This document shows positions 12,001 through 27,000 of a stretch of 64,000 nucleotides of DNA, piece after piece (positions within the stretch are counted from its first letter, which is position 1; each line of letters opens with the position of its first letter). Origin of the DNA: Ptychodera flava (taxonomy: Eukaryota; Hemichordata; Enteropneusta; Ptychoderidae); NCBI RefSeq assembly GCF_041260155.1, contig NW_027248277.1:2206501-2270500 (forward strand). Reading direction: 5' to 3'. The position numbers and the translations under genes are program-made. The notes beneath the pieces are model-generated. The model had not been told where the DNA came from and did not search any database. It saw only the letters and a list, made by a program, of their open reading frames with translations.

Positions 12001-15000
12001 GATATATTTTTTTTAAATTTTTATTGGCACAATCTTAACTCTAAAACAACATTTACAACTGTATGGGTGAAATTCATAATTTGAAATGAAGTTTACTTCT
12101 TCAATTCTAAGCCTTTCCATTCCTAATTCCGTGTAAGTAGATCCACTATCACCTTTGATAACAATAGGTTTGGACCAAACCATTGTGATGAGAGGGGTAC
12201 ACCGTGGATGGATGTATCAGCAGATTTCTTCTACATCCATAGAATGTAAAATGAACTCTTTATAAGAATGCAGCAATTCTGTTTCAGTCAGAATTTACAA
12301 AAATATATAGGTGTTTATTGCTGTATCAACTTATCTAAATCTGTCAGTGTATTAAGATAAGACAGGAAATGATTATGTCAACTTAAAAAAGATGACAGTG
12401 TGTGTAAACATGACCCTAACATAGTGACCATGGATTGAGTTCAAGTTTGGCTACTTCCTCCATGCAGTGACAGAGACCCAGAGGGATTGTACTGGTGTTG
12501 TTGTATTACCTTTGGAGTGAACTTGACCTCCAAGGATAGGTTGTAGAGGCACAAGAGGGATCCTGTACTTTAGGACAAAGTATGTGAAGTGGTATACCAG
12601 TAGTGTCAATTTCACTGCTTTGGTGTTTTTGTATGAACAATTTGACTGTGAATCTAGAATTAAGACATGTTCATCAGAAAATATGAGCGTCTCAAGTCAT
12701 AGAGAGATTTTAGACTTGATTGATGCATTCAAGACATTGTGTTCAGGGATTTCTCAATAAAGGTGATTGAAATTAAGTTATTATAAGCAGTAGTAATTGC
12801 AGTGGCAATTGTTTTAGTAATGTTGATCAGTAAAAGTGGTATTGGTTACACTACTTTAAAATAGAATGTTTATTCTAAATATAAACCAGGTTACCAATCA
12901 TGCTACAAATATGTACAAACAACATATTCATTGGACATTCAGCCAAAAAAATGTAAGATACACACTGTCACAGGAAAGTAAAACACCGGTGGTCTGGATT
13001 GTGGTGGTGTCTATATAAATCTGCTTGTAATGAGTTGGTGCACTAAATGTCTACTGTACAGTGAACTTCGAAATCAGTGGAAGTCCATCAATTCTCAAAA
13101 TGTGACTGTCGATGCAAAAATTGACATGACATCCAGAACTCATATATGACAGAACTGTGTAGCAGGATCATTTACTAGACAGTTCGCAGAAATGTCTGTT
13201 CTCTATTAAAGTCCAAAACTGTGAACTTCCTGGTCTGTGTAATTGAGAACCTAAAACCCTGTCAGTGATATCCATATTTAGGCTTTAGTCACTGTCATTT
13301 TCCATGGTCAGTGTGTGGATCTAACCACAGCCCTATGCTAATCCTTGACCAGACATGACAGTCAATCTTACCCTGCAGGAAGTTTGGGGGTTGTGAAAAG
13401 AGAGATTAGAGGTGAACAAGTTTCTAAAAACGCAAAACGACAAAGACAAGATCATTGAGAAACGGCCCTGAAGTCAACAACTGTATAAATATGACAGGAA
13501 ATACCCTACCCAGTGTGTCTTTGCAAGTTTTTGTTTTTTCAGCGACTATTGTATTTAACTCTGAGAAGCCATACAATGCCTAAGCCTTGCTTATCCACAC
13601 TTAGCAAATATACCAAACAAAAGTTAAAGGTTTTTTTTTCCTCAGAACTTTCAAAGAAGTTGAGAGATGAAGACTATCACTGCTTTGTCTAATTGTTGTA
13701 ATGCAATGGCCCATCAAATTGTGAATGTTTTTTGAAAAGTTTGTGGTCAATAGGTTGTTGACCTTTGCAAGAAGACATTATCACACAAAGACTGGCCTTT
13801 ATACTCATTACATTAAATCCACTTTGTCATATTTTGGCATGTTTTCATAGTATTTGTTAATTTTGTTGTGTAATTCTTGAATGAAATATTTTATGTTATG
13901 CCTTATATGGTAGTACAATAATTATATGATACACTGTGTCATTGAAATGATAATGAAGTTATATTAAAAACAGAAAAATACAATACAGATGTCCCTGTGT
14001 TGTAACAGATCTCACTTCACCTTCAATAGAAGAAAGGCTTGCCTTTGTAAGTCAGATTAACATGCCTGTCAGGAAATTTTGGTATGATGGTGTTTAGCTG
14101 ACTCAGGGAAATTTAAAGAATTTTCAAATGAACTCAAAAGAGATCAGAAATCTGAAAGGTTTGAGAGTGCTTGCACTCTGTAAGGCAACAACATTTGGTC
14201 AATGATTTGGAAATTTTCACTGTTGTGAAGAATGATTTCTGAAAAATAGAGAACTATTGTGAGATTTGAGATTAGATGTGTTACATATGAAGTTTTTAAA
14301 GAGTTTGATGAAAAGTGATTGGAAAGGATTCATTATGAAGGCTTGAAGATCTCTCTAAGTTGACATTTTGAAATTTCAGGTGTCAAGGATAGCTGGTCCC
14401 AAAAAACATGTTTTGGCATTGTGTTGTGTATTCTCAGTGTCTACTGCTGGTGTAGTCTCAAGGAAGAGGAAAGTTTGCATTGGCATTCGGTTTGTTGGGA
14501 ATAACTTCTTAAGATGTTGTGTCAACTTTGGGGAGGTACTATGTGTCTGTAATCTACTAAGACCTTCCTTCCACACATGCTACTTGAACTCTGTTCTCAG
14601 TTCAAATAAAAAATAATGTCCTTTCATACAGGGTGAGGCAGCTACACATGTATGACATCACAGTTCCTGATGAAGAGACCGTGATGACACAGTGTAGTGA
14701 AATGCAAATACTTAGAGTTAATACTTTGAGAAGAATTGACGTTTCTGTGCAGTGCAGTTAAAGGAGTGAACTCTAAAGACAATATTTCATGTGATATATT
14801 TGATCTGTCCTGTGAAATACACAAACTATACACATTGAAGTTAATTCATCCCCATATCCACACCTGTACTGTCACATTTTTAACCCTTTGAGTGCTGTAA
14901 TTTTTTCCCATCAAAATTTTAGTGCAACATTTTACCATTTTTTATGAATTTTCCTGTATTTGTTTTGATAATTTTGGAGCAAACGGACATCACATTTACT

Positions 15001-18000
15001 TAGCCACAATTTTTTATCAAAATTTTGACAAAAATCTGAAAAAATTGGACTGGAGTATATTTTCCAAAGGCGATAAAAATTGACTTTGGTGCTCAAAGGG
15101 TTAACAACTTTAACATACTACCAGTACTACAGGTACTGTAACACTTGTAAAGTTGGTCAAAGCAGCAACACAGCATGAAAAGCAAGTTGTCCAATAGATC
15201 AACCCATAGACAGTAAAGGGGTGTTTCCCTGTTAACCAAATTCACACCTTTACTTTCACAGCAACAATGCTGAAAAGTAACGTGTCTGATAGGTTTAATG
15301 TAAGTGTTAGCATTGCCAACTCTAATCCAACTTTAATGTTGTCAAAAATTGATAAATAACATAACTACAGCCTACAAAAGGTGTTCTGCAAAAGCCAAAT
15401 GTTAAGGTGGTTGGAAAGGCTATTTTTGCACCAATTCTTTTCTCAGAGTTAATGTCAAGTTTCAAGTGTTAGAATCAAGATATTTAGTTCAAATTTTCAG
15501 GATAACTCCCTTAGTTCATATTTTCTCCAAAGAATATAAAAATTGTATATTTGCAGCCATGATTTTGAAATATGACACCAGTAAATATTAAAATTGAATT
15601 TTTCATATTTTTTTACATATTTGAATTTAATAATAATTGGATAGTATTAATATTACCAAATTAGTTATAAATATGTTGACACTATTTATTGTAAGATTTG
15701 TACGGCAGGATTTGTAAATAAAATTTGTTTTTATGATTTTACATGGGTTTATATATCAAAAAATTATTAAAAATTCTTTCAAATTTCAAAATGTGATTTT
15801 TCAAAAAGTACTTCAAATACAGGAAAATTGTGCCGTACAAATCTTATCTGTAACCTTGTTAATAGGCTGTAAAAATTCCATGTCCATATCTCATTTCAAA
15901 GTTGGATTAAATTGGTATACAATTATGTAGGAAAACTGTCATTCTGTCAAAAATGTTGAAAACAAGCCATATTTCACCCCTCGTTTGAAGTCATAGAGCA
16001 GTTTTTTTTTGTTAATCTCACTTTTGACACCTCTTTGACACTCAAAGAATCTAAAAATGCATTTACAATAGCAGTCACTCACTCTTAATGCCAGCACTGC
16101 CTTGTCAAACTTTCCTGAAAAACAGCAAATAATGACTTTCCCTTTTCAAACATTTTATTAAAAGCTAGGGGACCTCTACCATAGTTAATACACTAAGGAC
16201 TCCCCAACTTCTTCATATTTGGTCAGTTTTTCAGAAGTTTTAACAGGCTATAACTCTGCAATGCCTTTGTGCCCAAATGTCTAGTTTTTTTTATTCCACA
16301 GAGAATGTTGACTACTTTTATATTTTAATAGTTTTGTTGAAATTTATAACTGACGCTCTAGCCTTTCCAACCACCTTAACGCAGTAAGTAGTTTCATTGA
16401 GTTACGGTAGGTGTCACCAATACCTGGAATATCACTAAACAAACCTCTGATATTTCCAACATTTGCCATTTCATCAAAGATGACTGTATCGGCCAACAAC
16501 ATCTTCAACAAAACAAGACTAGAACTCAGCCATTGATTTGACAATACCAGTCACTACTCAGTACTGATAATGTCATTAAGAATACAAGATTTATCTTAGC
16601 AAAGTTTCAAAAGCTTTCATTCGCCACCGAGGCAGACTAACATCTTCAATCGTACATCCTTTGTGCGCAAAACAAGAAATTATTCACGCGTCTTAATTTC
16701 AACAAAGGTTTCTGATTGGCTGAGCATATCCTAGATGTTTATTTGTACAGTCTTTGAGGTTTCCATGGATACCCCAAAATCACAATTTCACAGTTATTTT
16801 CCCAACAAGAATACTTCTTTCAAAAGTAATTCAGAGGTCACAGTCCCTCTTGTAATGGTTTCTGATTCAGTTAAGTCAAACCACTGACTTCTAAAACTCT
16901 TTCTGATTGCAGAATTAACTTTTCTTTCATCTCAGCCACCGTTTGACCCAGCGACCCCCATGTATTTACAATTGAGCCAACCCCCTAAAGTGAAATGTGT
17001 AGAGTTACACCAAAATTTCAAAAAAGACAGGGGAGTACAAAGGAAAAAGCAAACAGTGCTGCATTGACTTTTGAACAAACTCAGCAATATTATTTTAGTT
17101 CTGCCTTGGCAAAAACGTTAACTGTTTTGTCCATATGTATCAGCCGTGGTATCTGAACTTTGACCTTTCTGACAGAGACACATTTCCCTGCATTTGGTAC
17201 TAGCCCATTGTATTCTGTTGCAATGTTGGTACACTTGAAAATGGGGTATAGGATAAATCAGTTGTTTGGCAGACTTTTGTTCAACATCCACTAAGTAGTT
17301 GACACTGCATTCCATCTTAAATGACAGAAGTGACGGGATATGTTACAGGTACAAGTATCTCCAATGCCATCCAGGGATAATCCATTTTCCCACGAAAGTG
17401 ATGAGACAAAAAACCAGATTAATCCCTGAGTGGGTGTTGTGTCTCTCTAACCGTTGTTCCGCCAAAGCTTAATAGTGTTTTGATATTGTTTCTAACTGAT
17501 CAGAGAGGATACTAGAGATAATGAAGATCTGTTCCGCTGGGACTTTACTTTTGAATTCGACATCTCAAGCCGATACCTGTGACTTCCTCTGTGCACTGAT
17601 CCATCAACACTCATCTTCCACCCACATGTAGCATTATGTATGGCACAGCTTTGAGGTTTCAACTTCCGTACACGGATCTTTTGTCAAGTCACTTCTCACT
17701 CCACCAGTAAATCACTTTATCAAAGAATAGGATTAATTTGAAGTGTCTCTCAATCATAAATTGTCACTGGTTTTGCAAGGCCATCACAAAAACGATGTCA
17801 TCGACACATAGCACCATGCTCCAACAGGCTTTGCAAAACCAGTGCCTTCATCACCTGTGTTCTAGTCTGATCTCTTGGTTTGAAATTCTCGAAGTAGAGA
17901 TGTAAGGGTTAAACACTGGAAATACCTATACCGGTACATGTAAAGACAGAAGGATATCTTTCTGATTGGCTATCAAAGAATCAGATCTGTGACGATTACA

Positions 18001-21000
18001 TCTTTTTAGCCAATCACAATCATGTTTGCAGTGTCCAATCCTCAGTGCAGATATTATCATCATCCTGTTTCAGCACTAATGATATTGTTTTCAAGTTAAA
18101 ATTTTAGCTCCTTGTCACGTCTGTGAAGGAAAACCAGTCACTTCTCATTCACCAATCAAATGTCAGTATTGTGACAGTTATATGCTAATTTTGCTGTGCA
18201 CCTTTTCTGTTTCATCTACAGTTACATCTGGCTGCACTGGCCTCTCTGAAAGGAGAAATCATCGAACTCACCAACAGATTACAACATGTGACAGCAGAGA
18301 GAGATTCCTTGGAGAGGAAGCTTGCCAAAACACAGGTATGTAAACCAAGAATGCAACTAGCATGTCCATTGGTGTATAAAACATTAATATTCTCAATTAC
18401 TATAGTAACCACCAATCAGATGTACTCTTTAGAATTCTACGCGTGGCACTTTATTAAATAAATCGTACAGAGTGATTGAAAAATTTACTTTAAATTTACC
18501 AAATTTTTTCCTTTTTATTAAGTTACAAACTATTTAAGATATCAAGTTACACCTGTATTTTACATGCTCTGAGTTATAGTTTCCTATGTCAGAATGTAAC
18601 AATCTTTATGATTGGTTGGAATGGCACTTATGTATGGCCAATATCCATAGAAATGGGGTGTTTCATTTTGACAGGGTGAGAGGGCACGTTTGATACGTGA
18701 CAGTGAGGAGAGGCAGGACCAGCAAGCACAGAGATACGAAGAGAGGATTATAGAGCTTCACAGTGTGATTGCAGAGTTGAATAAAAAACTAGACAGATCA
18801 CAGGGAAATGTATTCAGGTGAGATAAACCAACTCTGTTCTGTATTGTATTGTTGCATATACTGGTATTTGCCTTGAATGACAGCGTATCACAGAAAGAGA
18901 TGGAAAGTTTCACAGATTTCATCCACTCTTTCCATGAAAGCAAAAAATGCATGAACTGTTTGGAAAGTCTGATGAAAAAATTGCTGCTTTTCCAGAGTGC
19001 GACTGTATTGTATTGTCACAGCAAGTGTTATCATTGTAAACTAGGTGGTAACCATGGTAACTTTTAGAAGTTACCAATTTTAATAGAAATATTGTCATAA
19101 TTTTGCCAACTGTCACATGTATCTAGAACTCTACAAATCGTGCATGTATAATTTATTGCCTGAACATCTTTGCAATAGAAGTATAGCTGTCAAGTAATTT
19201 TGTTGTCAATCAATAGCTACAGCTGACAAAATTTCAGACGCTGTATCCCTGTGATTCCAAATAGAGTCACTGAACTGTCATAGCTATTGGAAGAAAAATG
19301 GGAATATTAAAAATGTAAGAGACTGTGTGAAACAAGACCAGACAAATCTGCATGTGACTGAGACACAATGACAGCAGTACTAGATGCAGAATACAATGAT
19401 GTACAAATGCTGCATTTCTGTTACAGACAGGAAACATATGAATCTGTCTCCATAGTCCCACCCAAGTTGTGTTACAGTATTTAGCTGGTATATCAGATTC
19501 AGAGCAGTTTCATAAATGGAAAGATAAACGATACTTTGGTTCTTAAAACATTGACCATCTCTTTGCTTGGTATTAAAATATACTTGAATGAGACTTGTTT
19601 GATAAAGAGAACAAGATTTGACAATGAGTTACCAAGGAGATGTGTTTGATAATTTTTTTCATGTTGTCTATATTGACAGGGAAGAGGATGAGTATTCACA
19701 GAGTGAGTGTACACCACCCAGCAATATCAGTCAGAGTGGAGGCAGTGGAAGTGCTAGCTGTCAGAATGGTAGTGAAACCCCCATAGGTAAGTTACCGTGG
19801 AAATGACACCCTACGTCAGGAGCTCTTAGAACAGTAACTGTGGGAATGACACCCTAGGTCAGCAACTCTGAGAAGAGTAATGATAGAAATGACACCCTAG
19901 GTCAGCAACTCTTACAAAAATAACCATAAATATGACACCCTTGGCAAAAAAAGTAAGGACAGTTACATGGAAAATACCCCTTTCATTGTAAAGGTTACCG
20001 TAGAAATGACATCAAAGAAGATGACCCTTCAAAAGATACCTATGGCAACCCCTACCTAGCTGGGTAACTATGGTGATGAGCACCCTCAGCAACTATGAAA
20101 TTAAAACACTTTTAGCCTGCTATTTAAATTGGAATGAAATCCTCAGCTGTGACTGAAATCAAACCACACAAGTTAAAATTCAGAGTAGCCATTGCATATA
20201 ACAATTTCATATTAGCCAGAAGAAGGTGAAGAAACATGAGGTTTTATTGTCACTCAGGAAATATTACATTTATCATTTGAATCTCTGTTCTCTGAAACGA
20301 AAAAATTGACAGTAATTTCATTCCCTAATGTAATTTACATGTTAGTACAACTTAATTAATGTTTTCAGGAAAGCAGATTTGAAATGAGGCACATCTAAAG
20401 TCTTCCTACATTTGTGTCAAGTGAGCCTTTCTGAGAGTGCATCGACCTTTTTGACTGTTCCAGAGCTACATGTATAAAGAGTTTGTTCTCGGTGCTAACA
20501 GACATATACCCATAGACATATACATGTACCTATAGACATATACCCACTCAAATGATAACTACAGCTTCAGAATCCATCAACTAGATACTTCAATTTTGAA
20601 CCAAATGTTCTTGAATAGAAAGGTTTACTTAGACCTGGCCTTTCTTCTCAAGGAGTTCGTGTTTGGAGCCGGTAAATCATTGTTCAAAGATGAAAAGAAA
20701 TCGCTTCCAAAGAATTTATGTTTAACACTTGTTCTTATCAGCTTTGTGGATATGTCGGCTTGTTATCAGAGAAACACATTTGTACAATTTATAGCGAACA
20801 CTTCAAAGTCCCTGAAAGGATTTCGGTATTTGTGTTTTTTTAAAACTGAAGATATAAAAGTTGTTGTAAAACATTTATGAGTGCTGTATTTTCAATGGAA
20901 AAGTGTTTTTGGAATTTCAATTCAACTTTAATGTCACCACCTGGCACCTGCCATATGCTGCATTTGAAAGAAAACATCACAGTATTTGGAATATCTGGAC

Positions 21001-24000
21001 TTCTTAACCAAAGATTTCTGTATACTATTTCAAGTAGAGTTTCAAAGTTTCACAGCCACTATAATATTAAAGGACCAGTAGTTTTAACTTTTGATGACTT
21101 TTGCTCAATTTCTGCTCTTTATGTCAACCATAATTTCTTGTTCGATTCCCTAAGCATGTTAAGATACACAGTATTCAGCTTGTCAACTCAGCCTGCTTAT
21201 GTGTACACTATTATATTAACTTGATAAAATTATGTTTGTTTTTATTTTCAGAGCATGTCAATGACCTGAATGCTGAACTGTCTAGGGTGGTTGGTGAGTT
21301 GGAACACGCCATGGACTATCGTAAAGTGGCTGGTGACTACCGACAAAACATTATGTCAGTTGAACAGCAAGTGGAACACATGACCTCACAGAGTGAACAT
21401 GTGGAACAAAGGGCACTTCAGGTGAGAGGTCAAAGTTCAATCCCTCCCCAAGTCAAAGCTCATTATTCAAGTTTAGCTCAACGCACATACAAAACCTTTT
21501 CATTCTTTGTCATTTCAGCATAATTTTATCATCACTATGTTCATACCTCATACCATATCCCCCCCACCTTGTACAGCATTTTATTCAATAGAAAAACCAT
21601 GTAAGACTTTCTCCCAATATCCTTTGTTTACACACACCCCCACACCCCCCACAATACCTCAACTAATTTGCATATCCTAATTTACACTTGGTATAGATGG
21701 AGGGTGCAAAAGATCAGTTTCCATGGTTATGACATGTGGTGTTGTCATGACAATAGAAAAATCACTATGATGTTGAAATGAAGAAGCGTACAGTACTAGT
21801 TGACGATGTGGCCATACATCTGTGTTTGTTTACTGTACAGAAATCAGTAACAGCTTACTTACAAAAAAACAATTTAAAGTTAATTTATGAAAGAAACTAT
21901 AATCTTGTGAATCTTATGATGTATTTGTATTTTCAAGACATTTTATCTTTGAAATCAGTCATGCTGTCCGCTATTGGCATCAAAAATCTCTACTTCATGA
22001 GAATTGTTTCCGAAAAATTATTACATCATGTTTACAGTTTGGTGTTGATACAGCCACCTGTGTGAAAAGAGTAAAGTTGATTCTTAATAGTGACAAAAAA
22101 AATTCATGATGATGTTTCTATATGCACACCAGCATTGCATCAAAGGGCATTGTATCACACAATCAAAACTACAGTCAGACTTTCCATGGCAAGAACCTTA
22201 GCCCTGCAATCCCAGCATGCATTGCTGTATAAACACAAGATAGAAGGACATACAGTAAATTACATTGGTTTCCATGGCGTCAAACCATGACATTTAATTT
22301 CAGTCAATAACCCTGTAAAGGTCAACCAGCCTGATTATATGATGAATGTAAGGAGGTACATCCAGTAGGTGTCACCAAATCAAAATATTATGTCTAGTGA
22401 CTTGTCTGCGGAACTTAAAAATTTATGTAGTGTGGAAAGATAGAAAAAACAAATCTCTCTAAATATCACTGGTGACATTTCAAGATGTCTGGTTGAATAA
22501 TTCATATAAAGACGTGCTGATTGTGATCAATTGTAAAATATATCAACTCAGACTGGATGGCAAGTTGTGTCCCAGACAGTTGAAATGCCATCAGTCAATT
22601 ATTTGTTGTTGTTTAACTCTCACCCTTTCACTACAATGGTTTGTCCCGAAACCTCTGTTATCGATGGTGAGTGCGGACCTGTTTACAGGGCATTAGGGGT
22701 AAACTAAGGCAGCATTGCCATACACTATCGTGATGGTACACATTGTAAACAATCGTCAACTACTTTCCTCAAACCATGGTTCGTGAAAAAGGTCCAAAAT
22801 ACACTTAGTCTACTTTTGGTAAAGCTGTTTTGTATTCTGAGATTTGTAGTCACTGTGGAAATGAAATGCACCTTGCACCATTTTAAGTCACTGAATATAC
22901 TACAAGGCAAGATTTCTACCTTTCCAACATTTTGTAAGCTCTGGGCAAACTGAGAAAACTTTGGTAAAAGTCTTACAGATACAGCTGCCAAAGTCAAAAC
23001 ATTCTCAAAACTTTAAATTTCACAGATGATTTGAGGAGGATGGTGGAGGAAATTCAAATCTTTAATAAAAACACTGACCACAAATGAGTGTTTTGCCATG
23101 CAAATATCCTATTCGCCATAGTCCTTTCACCACCATGAAAAGTTGATAGCTGTGCTGGTGGACAGAATTTAAGCAATGTATTCTTTGCTTCGCTTTAATA
23201 AACTTATAGTGAGCATACGAGTGTGATTGCTTCACAATCTCTACAGCTGGTGTAGGGGTCACAGTCAGAAAAATTGTGTAAAAACTTACATGTAGCTTGG
23301 TTATTGAACTAATCTTTTTGAGTGGTTTTGTCTGTGGCTTCTGCACTAGGTGACTGGGTACCGTACGTTGTGAGTTTGAATCCAATTGTGAAACCACTGT
23401 ATTTGGTACCGTACTGTTTTCTGTGGCAAGCTTGGGCCTCTATATTCAGAAAAGGGGTGGAAGGGTTTAAACTGCAGTGTTTCAATGTGCTTTAGGATTT
23501 CAGTAAGTTACCAAATTCTTCCAACATAGCGAAAATTTCCTTGTTTTTAACAAATGGCCAAAGTGCCAATCCAAAATATTTCAGACATAGCCTTCAGATA
23601 CAATTCTGATTCACTGAAAATATACTCTGAACTGCATAAATATTGCTTTTTTGTGTTGGAATATGAATTATAGAATGATATCATCGAAATGATTTCAAAT
23701 TTTTAGTTTTCTGAAATCAAAGGCAAGGCAGCAGATACCAGGCAACATCTTGAATTTACCTACTCTGGTCATCTTCTTGTTTATTTTGAACTTTTTTCTA
23801 CACTGCACTGTTATGTACCAATCAAAGGATTCTATGAGAACGAATTCAGAAAGATTATTAACACTGCAAAGCTGAAAGTAACAGGACAGCTTTTGATATA
23901 TTAAAACTTCCAGGCATTTAACGACATCAAATTATATTGTAAGGTTAACAGAACAACATTCTGGTGGTGTGCAATACAATTCTCAGAATAATGAAAAGAG

Positions 24001-27000
24001 AGAAAAAGTGGCCAATGGACTGCCAAATAAAAACCCTGTCTGACATAGTTTTGTTCACTTCATGCCGATTTGGAAAACAAAGATTGGTCTGTATGCCGAT
24101 GGCAGAGTAATTGTTGTGTACAATAGAATTCAATGAGTTGTGTTACAGGGACAAACTTTCAACTTTCAAATAAAAAGACTGTCCCTCTGATCTGAAACCT
24201 TCCAATTTGCCTTTCTTTGCACAAGGATTGGAAAAACACTCTGAATAGCTTTGTGATGTTTTTCTTACAAAACAAGAATTGGTAATTGAGTGAGTCTTGC
24301 TTCATTAGGACAAAAAGACACATTGTGAACATTGAGCATTGTTTTAAACCATTGTCTGAATTTCAGAAACATGTATACCTTCCAGGTCTCCTGGTTTTTA
24401 AACACTGTAGATAACAATACCCAGGGGTCCCATCCTGCTTCTGGAAAAAAAAAGTTCCAAGTTTTCACCTAGCTGAGAAAAAATGGATAAAAGATGTAGC
24501 TGGAAGAAGTTCACAAGTGTGTCATCTTGTTGTGAATTTTAAAGGTTAGACAACATCAAATTGGTCCAGAAGTGAGTAACGCAAGTGAGTTTCCAGTTCT
24601 TTGAAACTGCAAATTTTAGGTCTGCAGAACAGGAAACCCAGAGATTAGTCTAAGGGTAACCCCAACCCATTTCATCCTCCTAGATAAGGCTTCTATCCCA
24701 TTTCAAGTACCAAGGCGGGTGCAATTCTACCATTGAAAACAATTCAGAATGTGGCCATAAAATGTGAAAAATACAGCCTGGTATTAAACCAGACTCTTCC
24801 TTCAATGATGGAATATCAACGTTCCGCATTGCACAAGTTGGAATGCATCCAACTTAAATAAGTTACTTCACTGGCGAAAAAAGTTCAATAATTTACAGAA
24901 CACAAGTAAATCAATGGTACCGAGGACATTCCTGTCTTTGGGAAATAAAGGATGGTATTTATCAAAATTCAAAAGTCTACATAGCAGAGGGTAAACATCC
25001 GGCATCAACTCTGACCTCTACAAAATACAATGACATTTCAAAGGTGAGATCTGCTCACCTGGAAAGATATCAACTAACAACAAGCTGGTTTTCAAGCCGT
25101 GAAATTCTGACTATTTACAGTGATGCTTCTCACGTGGTTGGTAATGAACTTCACCCTTGCACAACCTGTAAACAGACCCCTTGTCCAGAGTGGATCTCAT
25201 GTTGACAGAAAGGCAAACAGACAAATTTACCTGCAATGGATTGCAATGAAAACAATTACCTGTGCCTTGTGTCTGCACAGTGTACACAGTGTTTTATATT
25301 TGCAAAAGGAAATACTCACTTTGGCCACTCCATTTAAATTACATGTTTCACTGATATTTTCACATCACATTTAACTCTGGTGGATTTTTCTGTTGTCAAA
25401 ATATGCTATGTTCCAAAACAATGTATCAGTGGTAGTCATATGTACACAATAAACCAATGACAACCACCTGTAGATTTGCAGTCTTGTTTTGATTTTGTTG
25501 TATATTTTCCTATCTGAGTGCATTTGCCTCATACAGTTTTCTGTACAGGTACATTTAACATGCAAAAAATTACACATGCTTTAGGCGAGTGCCCACTTTG
25601 CTGGAAATGAGAAACATAATACTGGGTGAGTGTGTCTTGGATTTACCATTTGTTGGTGTTTCTTTGATCCTGTTCTGTCTTTCATTGCCTCCGTCATACC
25701 GCCTTCCGTCTTGATTGGACAATTATAGACTCCCCTTTGTTGACTGCTTTATACTGTCTTGTTCCGACTTGTCTGTATGAATAGAAACCCTCGGACACTG
25801 TATCGTATGGTCAGTGTGCTGCCGATGATCTAACCAATGCACTGCTCATTGCTTGGAGGGAGATACCAAGAAACTTGCAGGATTATCTTCCAGGATTTTC
25901 TTATGGTCTCCATCGCAAAAATCGTCATTCTTTTCTCACGCCAGAAATATTGCACCGTGTTGAAAGATTTTAGATGTGCATCTGTTTTATCAAACTTTTG
26001 CCAGGAACAGCTGTGTACCAGTACATGTGATCTGGGAAACTATCCTGGAAATCTCACCTCTGGCTAATCAGTGCACTGGTCAAAAATTTGATATCTCTTT
26101 GCAAGCTATCAAGTGTATTTGCAGTTGCTAGGGAAAGATTTAAGTAGTTGATGGATATTGATAACGTCACTGTGTTGCTAGACATCGATACAGTCAAAGT
26201 TGGTGTACACTACCAGACAGACATTTCTTTCTGGGGCTGTCAGTCTGCAGAATTTTCTCTCAAGCCAAGTGTTGTCATAGGAACAGCTTCCATTGTTCTC
26301 AAGACAGAAGCAAGTTCATGTCTTTGTTGAAGGCTGGGATTATACTACATGCTGAAAACGATGACCGGCTGGCTTCAATAGACCATGGCTCAGTAAGGAG
26401 TCAAGTCTTAGTGAATTATCAGTGATCTTATTGGTGGTAAGAAGGCAGAAGTTCACAATGAACAGACTTGTGTTCCAGTTGTGTGGATACACGTTTTGAT
26501 ATCTGTCTATGGTGTTGAAACCGGTCAAACCTCTTCATCCAAAAGTTTATTGGAGCATGTGGGAAAACGTGCATGCAATCAAAACCAGACGTTTCCCTCT
26601 GGACAGAAGTTATATCAAGATGGAATGAAAATGTCATCGCAGTTCGATTTTCAACTGGTCAAGATTTTTTGAGCAGAGCTGGAGATGGGCCTAGCTACAG
26701 TTGAGTGATTTTGTTGGAGATTGGATTCTCTGTAAAGCTGCAGTGGTTTTGGAAATTGCAGAGACACAGGAATGTTGCAGGAATATTTGGCTATGTCACA
26801 GCAATGCTATGCTGATACTGGTCATGTCAACACAATGGAGTATCATATCAACCAAACATTGTATCCAATATGTATCTAATGTGTGCCCAATATGTATCTA
26901 AGATGTATCCACATTGTATCTAACATTTACCTACATTGTATCTAAAATGTATCAACATTGTGGCAAAGGTGCAACCAGCTGTTTCTGGTGTGCTTGTCAA

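Larger units (their letters stand above)
9088..18221 (+). other. MCC intron 1 (9.1 kb)
   Basis: No exon is needed here to keep the alignment with vertebrate MCC continuous. It contains dispersed repeats at 11465 and 12121 and two TTAA-flanked MITE-like elements at 14884 and 15406. Otherwise it is AT-rich with no supportable gene. Confidence 0.6.

Noticed and set aside
20596..21224. Plus-strand frames just before MCC exon 5
   Set aside because: They lie between correctly phased exons 4 and 5, match nothing in MCC and have no splice signals at useful places.
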